Shown here in pieces: positions 1-5,964 of a stretch of DNA of 7,905 nt. The position numbers and the translations under genes were made by a program. Origin of the DNA: JBAZKV01 sp964443545. GTDB lineage: Bacteria > Margulisbacteria > WOR-1 > JAKLHX01 > JBAZKV01. The stretch's first letter is position 1, and each line of letters starts with the position of its first letter. Under the pieces are notes generated by a model. That model saw nothing but the letters and a program-made list of their open reading frames with translations, ran no database searches and had not been told where the DNA came from. The stretch spans positions 1 to 7,905 of the forward strand of contig CAYUCV010000045.1 of assembly GCA_964443545.1 (NCBI GenBank), written 5' to 3'.

Positions 1-109
1 TGAAAGGTGCTCATTTTCAAATTGGGGAACATATCCCATTCTAACAGTTTTCAAAATGATGGAGAAAAATCTCTTTGTCCAAAAACAACTGAGATCCGCA
101 GAGAAAGCC
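1..109. other. AT-rich flank downstream of the solenoid gene
   Basis: No gene is apparent in this short AT-rich piece. Read on the minus strand, the solenoid stop codon is followed by CTGCGGATCTCAG and then GTTGTTTTT. This could be a very weak terminator, but the stem is only four or five pairs with a mismatch. Confidence 0.3.
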
Positions 110-1120
110 TTAGTCAAGCGACCTAATGTAAGCTAAAAAGGCTTTTACTACATCGTCTCCCGCCAAACAGAGCAGATCACTTGCTTTGTCAGCGGGCAAC
201 AAATTCAGGATCCCGTTCATTGCATCCCCACCTATCCGTCCACTTTTGATCACTCTTAACACCCAATTTAACGGCACGATCTCCAGCCCTAATATCTCTG
301 CCGCTTTGGCAGCTGGCATGTCCGCATTTCCAAGTATTTCCGCTGCTCTGCTGATTGGCATATACCTGTGCAATAATATGTCCGCTGCTCTTTTAGACTC
401 CAGGACCTCCTGCCCTAAGATGCGCGCCGAACTGGCCGGCGGCATATGTTCGTGCCTTAGCACTTCAACCGCTCTGACAACCGGCATATCCTCATGCCCC
501 AGTATCTCCGCCGCCTTACCGATCGGCATATTTGCGCTTGCAATTATCCACACTGCTTTGTCAAGCGCCATATTGTCAAGCCTCAATAAACCAGCACCTC
601 TGCCAACTGCTATGTTTTTATGCCCCAGTATATCCGCTGCCCTGGCGATCGGCATATTTTCATCGCTCAAAATGGAAACTGACCTGGCAAAGGACATATG
701 CTTATCATCAAATATGCCGGCTGCTCTGGCAAACGGCATATGTTCATCACTAAGGATGAGCGCTGCTCTATCGATCGGCATATATGCATGGTCCAATATC
801 CCTGCTGCTCTATCAAGTAACATATTCCCATCTGCCAGCATGCCGGATGCCCTGGCAATTGATATGTTCGGATGGGCAAGGAATCCTGCCGCCCTTGCAA
901 CAGGCATATGTTCATCACTTAATATGGAAGCTGACCTGGTAATAGGCAAATGTTCGTCCGCCAATATACCGGCCGCCCTGCCAATTGACATATTCGGATG
1001 GACCAGCAAATCCGCAGCCCGGGAAGTTGACATGCCCGGCATCAGCATTTGTACGATGCCTGTCCCGAAATTATTGCTCTTTATCGCCCCGGCCAGATCC
1101 GACACTCTAATTGTTCTCAT
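110..1120 (-). CDS. Tandem 14-residue repeat (probable alpha-solenoid) protein, 336 aa, function unknown
   Basis: I do not recognise a named family. The protein is almost entirely one 14-residue unit with consensus M-P-I-x-R-A-A-x-I-L-x-x-E-H/N. Eighteen clean copies run without a gap from residue 30 to 281, followed by a degenerate copy (282-295), a 12-residue copy (296-307), and two more divergent copies (308-321 and 322-335). At the N-terminus, residues 4-17 also fit the pattern, so the two ends look like capping repeats. The unit suits one short amphipathic helix (RAAxIL core) plus a tight turn, giving a single-helix-per-repeat solenoid; this is inference. There is no signal peptide, membrane span or catalytic motif, so a binding or scaffold role is likely. 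The ATG at 1118-1120 is preceded by AGGAG (spacing 11). At DNA level the 42-bp units are well diverged, so the array is old. The gene is divergent from the peptidase-like gene. Confidence 0.85.
   Translation of the reverse strand: MRTIRVSDLAGAIKSNNFGTGIVQMLMPGMSTSRAADLLVHPNMSIGRAAGILADEHLPITRSASILSDEHMPVARAAGFLAHPNISIARASGMLADGNMLLDRAAGILDHAYMPIDRAALILSDEHMPFARAAGIFDDKHMSFARSVSILSDENMPIARAADILGHKNIAVGRGAGLLRLDNMALDKAVWIIASANMPIGKAAEILGHEDMPVVRAVEVLRHEHMPPASSARILGQEVLESKRAADILLHRYMPISRAAEILGNADMPAAKAAEILGLEIVPLNWVLRVIKSGRIGGDAMNGILNLLPADKASDLLCLAGDDVVKAFLAYIRSLD
158..1033 (-). repeat. Coding tandem array, 42-bp unit (14 codons), about 19-20 copies
   Basis: The repeat lies inside the solenoid gene and keeps a strict 42-bp register with no unit-length slippage across the 18 core copies. 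Most copies have drifted, but some non-adjacent ones keep long identity. The 17-base string GGCATATGTTCATCACT (plus strand) occurs at 735-751 and 903-919, exactly four units apart, and a CAATTGA-TAT-TTCGGATGG block recurs three units apart near 856 and 982. Identity at multiples of the unit points to past block duplication rather than recent single-unit expansion. Confidence 0.85.
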
Positions 1121-1131
1121 TTCCTTTTACG

Positions 1132-1136
1132 CTCCT
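1132..1136 (-). promoter_or_regulatory. Shine-Dalgarno site of the 14-residue repeat gene
   Basis: Read on the minus strand this is AGGAG within AAAGGAGC, 11 bases before the ATG. A second AGGAA directly abuts the start codon and is probably too close to act. The site supports the minus strand as the coding strand here, against a long open frame on the plus strand that has no such site. Confidence 0.65.
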
Positions 1137-1372
1137 TTTAAATAAAAATCCTTTGAATGGACTTGTCTTTTTGTCGAACAAAAAAACCTCCGATTTCACT
1201 TTTTCGGCCCTTAAAATAAACAGCATCTGGGGCCAAGAAGTACTGATCGATCATCTAAAGAAGAGGCAAAAAGAAGATAAGGTACAGGGGAAAAGAGAAT
1301 AGCATAGGTAAACACCCCCGTGCTTCATCCTAAACGAACCCCGAAAAATATTTCTTCATTAACGCCTCCAAA

Positions 1373-1378
1373 TATAAT
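1373..1378 (+). promoter_or_regulatory. Candidate -10 box (TATAAT) for the peptidase-like gene
   Basis: This is a perfect TATAAT hexamer in an AT-rich setting. No good -35 hexamer lies 16-18 bases upstream (the sequence there is near TTTCTT). If used, transcription would start near 1385 and give a leader of about 107 nt before the ATG at 1492. Confidence 0.35.
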
Positions 1379-1380
1379 TC

Positions 1381-1451
1381 GCAGCCGGCAGGGAAAACAA
1401 TGTATCGAAAAAACTCTATGCATTTCCGGCGGCAGAAAACGGCTGCTTTTT
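1381..1451 (+). promoter_or_regulatory. Possible attenuator-like leader structure
   Basis: GCAGCCG at 1381-1387 is a perfect reverse complement of CGGCTGC at 1440-1446, which is followed at once by five T residues (1447-1451). That would be a long-range terminator-like stem. Competing pairings exist: GCCGG 1384-1388 with CCGGC 1426-1430, and GCAG 1432-1435 with CTGC 1443-1446. Mutually exclusive stems in a leader are what attenuators look like, but the arms are short and the loop is long, so chance is a real alternative. Confidence 0.22.
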
Positions 1452-1491
1452 GCACGCAAGAATATGTCCGTGATCAACGATAAGCCAATAG

Positions 1492-3258
1492 ATGAGCGGT
1501 TTAATTGTAAATAACGGGTACTGGCAAAAGATATCCTCGGATAAAAAAATAGATGGCGGGGAAATACGGGAATTTAACCCCAAAAACACAGGCCTTACCG
1601 AAAGGGACTGCAAAAAGGTCCGCGCCTACCTCTGGGAAGTTCTTGCCCATTCAAAAGCACCTTTCGTAAGTCCCGACAGGATAAGCACAAGCAAAATAGA
1701 GGTTGAGGCGCATCCGGCAGATGAAAGCATTTTGGGGTCAATTGAAAAAATAGCTAATATGCTAAAGTGTCCTTCTTTTGTATCAAAAGCCGGTGTTTAT
1801 GATAGTTCCAGGATCCTGAGCAGATCAACAAATGAACTTTTGAAAAAGCTTGGCGTCAGCATGGATACAATCCCGGAACAAGACTACTGCCGCATCAGGA
1901 ATGATATGATCCTTGACGAAAAAACCCACCGGATAGAAATAGGTTGCTATCCGGAGCTGAACTGTACAAGCGAAAATGTTGTCTCGGAACTCCCGATACC
2001 AAGGCACAGCGACCTCATAAAAGCAAACCAATTCTCAAACCTTGTGTACGGACACGGCGGAGGAGCCTACATCAACAACGGGAGGCTCGTTATTCAGGGG
2101 AAGATGAAAACGGAGGTTCTGGCACTGTTTAAAGAATACTACGCGGACTCCGACAACAAAGACTCTGCCTATCGCTTTTTTGACGATCTTTTCTCGAGAT
2201 CGCAGAAGAACGGCTACATTTTCCGCGGCAGATTAAAGGAGCCATTGAGAGATCTGCTCCTGGGGCAATGCGCAACGGAGAAGGAAAAGGCGGCGGTGCG
2301 AGATCTGTATGAAAGGTCCAATGATCCCGGGCTGGTCACCGAAAATGACATTAAAGAATTTGAAAGCGGTTCTCACAACAGGCAAAACCTCTTCACAATT
2401 TATGTTGATGGGATAGTTGTGCCTATGGATATTTTTGTTGACACAATAACCTCTGCTATGTTCGAAAAGCTCTCCGGCATGATATCGGCGCAGGAATGGG
2501 ACCCCTATAAGGATGCCTTGTCTTCATATGTCGAAGAGAGGGTGTCTCAAGACAAGCTGCCGCCCACCACAAAGAATATCTTCGGCCGGGGATTTGGCTA
2601 CGCGCTGGATTTTCTCGAAAAGACGGACTTGCCGGGACAGGAGGAAGCAGCCAACGATGCCGTTTTTGAATCCGTAAAAACTTCCGCGCAGGGCCGGTTC
2701 TCCACTGTCTGCGGAATATACGCCGTACTGTCGCTGTTCGAATCTGCCGGAAAATTCGAGCCTCTGCGCTCCGAACATCTGCTGCATTCATATCAGGACC
2801 TGGATCTTTTTACGGCAGGATTGCTAATAGAATACAAGCCCCACTATTATGGGCGCAGTATGTTTCCCGGCGGCACCGGTCATAGAACCCCCGGCTTGAC
2901 AATGGCACAGGTGTGCGATATTGCAAATGACCTGGGGGCCCCGCAGGCGGTGCGCTGTGAACATTATGAAATCGGTGATCTTACGATTGAGAGTCTCTGT
3001 AAAAAGCTCTCCCATGGCTTTGTCGCTGTCATCTCGACGGAAGTAGGCCCGCATGCCGTACATGTCATAAAGTCGGAGGACGGCAATGTTGTTTACTATG
3101 ATCCCATCGGAAAGGACGGAAAATTCAATATCGGCGTCATGCCGTCAGATACTTTTAACCTGGCCTGGAAGAAAGAATTCGGGATAATAGCGATGGCCGA
3201 CCCTCAAAAACCGGATGCAGACCTTGTTCCTTACGAACCGCCAACCAGGCTATTCTAG
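1492..3258 (+). CDS. Large protein with C-terminal papain-like (C39-like) cysteine peptidase domain, 588 aa
   Basis: Residues ~398-575 look like a papain-fold cysteine peptidase of the C39-like kind. Q400 could be the oxyanion-hole residue, C407 lies in STVCGIYAVLSLF, H521 in GPHAVHVIK, and D537 in VYYDPIG. The order Q-C-H-D and the 'HAV...VYYDP' spacing are typical of these families. Residues 1-~395 match nothing I know; a glycine-rich stretch (HGGGAYINNGRLVIQG) lies near residue 190. There is no signal peptide or membrane segment, so it is probably cytoplasmic unless exported by an unusual route. A TAG stop sits directly before the ATG in frame (TAGATG), so the start cannot lie upstream. 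No Shine-Dalgarno is visible. Its end is 6 bp from the end of the convergent gene. The substrate is unknown, and a transglutaminase-like or non-proteolytic transferase use of the same triad is possible. Confidence 0.8.
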   Translation: MSGLIVNNGYWQKISSDKKIDGGEIREFNPKNTGLTERDCKKVRAYLWEVLAHSKAPFVSPDRISTSKIEVEAHPADESILGSIEKIANMLKCPSFVSKAGVYDSSRILSRSTNELLKKLGVSMDTIPEQDYCRIRNDMILDEKTHRIEIGCYPELNCTSENVVSELPIPRHSDLIKANQFSNLVYGHGGGAYINNGRLVIQGKMKTEVLALFKEYYADSDNKDSAYRFFDDLFSRSQKNGYIFRGRLKEPLRDLLLGQCATEKEKAAVRDLYERSNDPGLVTENDIKEFESGSHNRQNLFTIYVDGIVVPMDIFVDTITSAMFEKLSGMISAQEWDPYKDALSSYVEERVSQDKLPPTTKNIFGRGFGYALDFLEKTDLPGQEEAANDAVFESVKTSAQGRFSTVCGIYAVLSLFESAGKFEPLRSEHLLHSYQDLDLFTAGLLIEYKPHYYGRSMFPGGTGHRTPGLTMAQVCDIANDLGAPQAVRCEHYEIGDLTIESLCKKLSHGFVAVISTEVGPHAVHVIKSEDGNVVYYDPIGKDGKFNIGVMPSDTFNLAWKKEFGIIAMADPQKPDADLVPYEPPTRLF

Positions 3259-3264
3259 CAAAGG

Positions 3265-3534
3265 TCAAATCCTTGTAAGGTCGGTCTCCTTTATGTAAGC
3301 AGTCCCGGCTCCTCGGGGCGCTGCCTCAAAAGTAGCGACCAGGACAAGGTCCTTTTTTCCGTCAACATCAACAGCGCGCATCACCCCTATCATATTGCCC
3401 CCGATCATTTTTGCCACCATGCCTGCAAATTCCCCGGGCAGAGTATAAAGAGTTCCGCCGATGTTGACCCTGGCTATCTGCTGGTCATAGTAGACACCGG
3501 AAGAAATAGTGCGCGCGCGGACATCTTCGGTCAT
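3265..3534 (-). other. C-terminal non-repeat domain of the YPWAFD protein
   Basis: Residues 502-590 lack the W/H-rich repeat signature. They alternate hydrophobic and polar residues around VNIGGTLYTLPGE and DLVLVATFEA, which suggests a small beta-rich domain. It may be the effector or interaction end of an otherwise repetitive protein. No catalytic motif is visible. Confidence 0.4.
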
Positions 3535-5037
3535 ATCGTGGAGGCCTCTAAAACCGGCTTCAAGGGCTGCGGCAGAACCGTAATCATCCGCATACACGGC
3601 CTTGATAAGGTCCACAACCCTTCCAAAGATATCAAGGATCCCTCCCAGCCCGGACTCCTTAAGCCATAACGGCGTCACTTTTTCCGCAAGCCGGGAGATA
3701 TCCCACCCTTCTCTGTCCACTTCGTGCCTCAAGGCTGCAGCGATCCTGTTCAGGTCCATCTCTCCAACAGCGCTGTACCATCTTGCCTCAAGCGCTACCT
3801 GCCACGGATGCGCGTGACAGCCCTCGGGAGTTGACAGGTCAAAAGCCCAAGGATAAAGCAATTGAAATACACCTGCAATGTCTTTGGGAAAATCCGGCAG
3901 ATCCTCCCTTATCGCCCTGAGGAACATCATATGTTCGTTAATAAGGTCCGGCCAGGTAGAGACGCCGTTTTCCGCAAGAAACAGATCCATTCTGCCTTTA
4001 AGCAGCCTCTCGTCTATATAGAACCGTTCAGGCCCTCTATCTCCGGGCGGGACCATACTAAGCCCAAGGTGCGACTCCAGAACATGGCGCAGTGATTTTT
4101 CAACCAGGCTTTGTCCAAGCCCGCTTTCCCAAAGGCCAACCTGAACAAAATCCCAAAAATGCAGATGGCTGCCTTCCTCTGTGTCAAGATCAAAAGCCCA
4201 GGGATAAGCATGGTACAGGGCGCAGGAATGCTTTCTTTCGAAAGCCGGAACCCCTTGCATAGCCCCCGCCAAACCCAGTTCCGAAAAAAGGTCTATCCAC
4301 TGGCTGAAACCAAAGGCCCTTGGCAAAGCCGTATATCGCTCTGGAAATTTTGAGCCCGGTTCCGGAAAAAGCCGGCCGTCAATATGACAGTTGGCCTCGT
4401 CCATACTAAGCCCCGCATGCCTTTCCAGCCCATGCCTGACAGCCGTTACTCCCATCTCATAGCCCCTCTCATCCCTCCACATATCTCTCTGGATAAAGTC
4501 CCAGGGATGCAGATGGTTTCTTTCCTCCGTGTTAAGATCAAAAGCCCATGGATAAGTATTGAAAAACGCGGTAGCGCACGATTGCTGATGCTCAGGAACC
4601 CTGGTCACAGCTCCAAGGAGTTTTATCTGCATAAAAAGGTTCTGCCAGTTCTTGTCCTGTGCTGTGACCGTTTCGGCCAGAAAGGCTCCCTGTCCTTCCC
4701 GGAAAAGCCTTGGATCGATCAACAGGGGGTCTTCGCTCATCACAAGCCCCAGGATGTTCCTTATGCCGTGGTCTATGCAGACAATAGAGTTGGCAAAGCC
4801 CTGTGCCCCTGTCCAGAAATCCCTGGGAAATCTTGAGATCTCGCCGCCAAGGACCCTATGGTACACATCCACGATAAAGGGCGAGAATTTTTGGCGGTAG
4901 ACCGGGGCTTCCTCGGGAAAGATAAGGTCGCCGCAAAGCAGCGGAACATCCCTTCCCCTGGCCATATTGAGGCGCAAGGGCAGCTCGCTCTTTAGGATCC
5001 CGTCCATTCTCGATCTTAGTTCTATTGCTCCCGGCAT
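3265..5037 (-). CDS. YPWAFD/HxHPW long-repeat protein, 590 aa, function unknown
   Basis: Three full copies of a ~116-residue unit are plain. The sequence YPWAFDL begins at residues 162, 278 and 395 (spacing 116 and 117), each followed 7-8 residues later by H-x-H-P/F-W, then a conserved W, an R-H-x-L/V-E/D segment, GLSM-like residues and an ID-x-RL turn. A half copy lies at ~70-114 (IDHGIRNILGLVM, IDPRLF) and another at ~463-500 (KESGLGGILDIF). Residues 502-590 form a separate C-terminal, beta-rich-looking segment. From memory the unit recalls a widespread bacterial repeat with ENGLGGLL, AYP and PWEF..P.GYW motifs, but I cannot name it. I chose the ATG at 5035-5037, with GAAAGAG 5 bases upstream; a TTG at 5053-5055 would add six residues but has no ribosome site. 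It has no signal peptide. It is convergent with the peptidase-like gene. Confidence 0.82.
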   Translation of the reverse strand: MPGAIELRSRMDGILKSELPLRLNMARGRDVPLLCGDLIFPEEAPVYRQKFSPFIVDVYHRVLGGEISRFPRDFWTGAQGFANSIVCIDHGIRNILGLVMSEDPLLIDPRLFREGQGAFLAETVTAQDKNWQNLFMQIKLLGAVTRVPEHQQSCATAFFNTYPWAFDLNTEERNHLHPWDFIQRDMWRDERGYEMGVTAVRHGLERHAGLSMDEANCHIDGRLFPEPGSKFPERYTALPRAFGFSQWIDLFSELGLAGAMQGVPAFERKHSCALYHAYPWAFDLDTEEGSHLHFWDFVQVGLWESGLGQSLVEKSLRHVLESHLGLSMVPPGDRGPERFYIDERLLKGRMDLFLAENGVSTWPDLINEHMMFLRAIREDLPDFPKDIAGVFQLLYPWAFDLSTPEGCHAHPWQVALEARWYSAVGEMDLNRIAAALRHEVDREGWDISRLAEKVTPLWLKESGLGGILDIFGRVVDLIKAVYADDYGSAAALEAGFRGLHDMTEDVRARTISSGVYYDQQIARVNIGGTLYTLPGEFAGMVAKMIGGNMIGVMRAVDVDGKKDLVLVATFEAAPRGAGTAYIKETDLTRI

Positions 5038-5042
5038 ATGCA

Positions 5043-5049
5043 CTCTTTC
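5043..5049 (-). promoter_or_regulatory. Weak Shine-Dalgarno supporting the ATG at 5037
   Basis: On the minus strand GAAAGAG lies 5 bases before ATG 5037. It is one mismatch from AAGGAG. No comparable site precedes the upstream TTG, so it decides the start in favour of the ATG. Confidence 0.4.
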
Positions 5050-5079
5050 TATCAAAAAAATGAACCCGGCTTCCGCCGC

Positions 5080-5089
5080 AGTATATTAT
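5080..5089. promoter_or_regulatory. Candidate bidirectional -10 region between divergent genes
   Basis: The 105-bp spacer between the YPWAFD protein gene and the metallohydrolase-like gene has one strongly AT-rich patch. On the minus strand it reads TATACT (5085-5080), giving a leader of ~36 nt to ATG 5037. On the plus strand it reads TATATT (5082-5087), giving a leader of ~50 nt to ATG 5143. No clear -35 boxes are seen on either side. Confidence 0.35.
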
Positions 5090-5142
5090 TTTATCGAGGC
5101 ATTTTTCATGAAATCCCGGCTTATCTTCTACGATCAATCAAT

Positions 5143-5964
5143 ATGAAATGCGCATGCGCTCCTGCCCTTGCCCTGGCCGTACCTCAACTTGCTTTCAGGG
5201 CAAGAATAAAAGCCTCTGTTCCGCTAACAACTCAACCCTGCGGAGCCTCGGGAGCCTGCAGCCATGCTTTAGCAGAAAGTCTCTGCAGCGGCACTATCAG
5301 GCTTATGGAAGGTCTTGATACTTTGCGTTCCGACAATGCGGTCCAGGGAGCCTATTTTGACAATGCGGCAAACATGAGAGGCACCTTTGTCCCGTCTCTA
5401 ATGTTCACCGAACATGTGGGTATGTTGGGAGCCGTTGACCATCCTCAACTCAGTTGTTTATTTACAAAAGGCGCTCCCTACAGATTTGTCCTTAATTTTG
5501 ACAAGCATCCCGACAATTCCGGCAGCGGATATGAGCATGCCGATTCATCCAATTGGATGAGAGTATTGCTTTCAAAAAGCCTTGCCGGAAGCGCCATCTC
5601 CACAGCCGGGCTCAAAGCGCAGGAGTTTGCCGCACCGCTCCTGACAGCACTGGAGGCAACGGGGCTGCCGGCGGATAAACTTGAACTTGGATTCTCTCTG
5701 GACTTTGATCACTTTGACAGGATGGGTGCTGCAGAGGCCGACAAAGAAATGGAAGACATCATCAGGCTAATCTACCACTACGGACTTAATATACGGCTGG
5801 CCGGGTTTGCTACCTCTCCCGGATATACTTACAACACCGACATTGAACATGTCAGCAGACTCACAAAAGAAGCCTTTGGAATAATTGATTATCCGGTCAA
5901 CCCCATCACTTCGACCCTGCCTTATCTGACCTCATGGGGATTTTTTCCGGATTTTAAATACTGA
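5143..5964 (+). CDS. Putative arginase-fold metallohydrolase, UPF0489-like, 273 aa
   Basis: Numbering from ATG 5143, two metal-ligand motifs of the ureohydrolase fold are visible: D-x-H-x-D at D120/H122/D124 (NFDKHPDN) and D-x-D-x-x-D at D187/D189/D192 (SLDFDHFD). An upstream ligand histidine could be H91 in TEHVGML, which resembles the E-[ND]-H motif of UPF0489, or H100 in VDH. 'DKHPD' followed by an N-W pair (N137/W138) also recalls UPF0489 proteins. The expected chemistry is two-metal C-N hydrolysis, but no substrate can be assigned and it need not be an arginase. The N-terminus (1-~55) is Ala/Cys-rich and unlike the rest, with a weak 13-residue hydrophobic run, so the start is uncertain: ATG 5038 (+35 residues) and ATG 5305 are alternatives and none has a good ribosome site. 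The 3' end overlaps the convergent pentapeptide gene by 11 bp. Confidence 0.6.
   Translation: MKCACAPALALAVPQLAFRARIKASVPLTTQPCGASGACSHALAESLCSGTIRLMEGLDTLRSDNAVQGAYFDNAANMRGTFVPSLMFTEHVGMLGAVDHPQLSCLFTKGAPYRFVLNFDKHPDNSGSGYEHADSSNWMRVLLSKSLAGSAISTAGLKAQEFAAPLLTALEATGLPADKLELGFSLDFDHFDRMGAAEADKEMEDIIRLIYHYGLNIRLAGFATSPGYTYNTDIEHVSRLTKEAFGIIDYPVNPITSTLPYLTSWGFFPDFKY

Larger units (their letters stand above)
1121..1491. other. 371-bp divergent intergenic region
   Basis: This spacer separates the solenoid gene (leftward) from the peptidase-like gene (rightward). I see no convincing gene in it: the short open frames on the plus strand (1111-1302 and 1320-1514) lack ribosome sites and recognisable protein character. 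It does contain the minus-strand ribosome site, a 7-bp-arm inverted repeat (1168-1184), a TATAAT box (1373-1378) and a potentially structured leader (1381-1451). It is the longest non-coding stretch in the window and presumably carries the promoters of both flanking genes. Confidence 0.6.

Noticed and set aside
158..1033. CRISPR-like array
   Set aside because: The unit is a continuous 42-bp coding repeat with no spacer pattern, and copies are degenerate and in frame.
186..1145. Long plus-strand open frame opposite the 14-residue repeat gene
   Set aside because: It is open only because the 42-bp period keeps one antisense frame free of stops. It begins at a TTG with no ribosome site, whereas the minus-strand gene has an ATG with AGGAG.
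1111..1302. Small plus-strand open frame in the intergenic region
   Set aside because: It starts at a TTG opposite the solenoid start, has no ribosome site and has no recognisable protein character.
1320..1514. Small plus-strand open frame before the peptidase-like gene
   Set aside because: It has a GTG start without a ribosome site, is basic and low in character, and runs into the next gene out of frame.
5038..5142. N-terminal extension of the metallohydrolase-like protein
   Set aside because: The 35 extra residues show no family resemblance and overlap the likely divergent promoter. It is kept as an alternative only.
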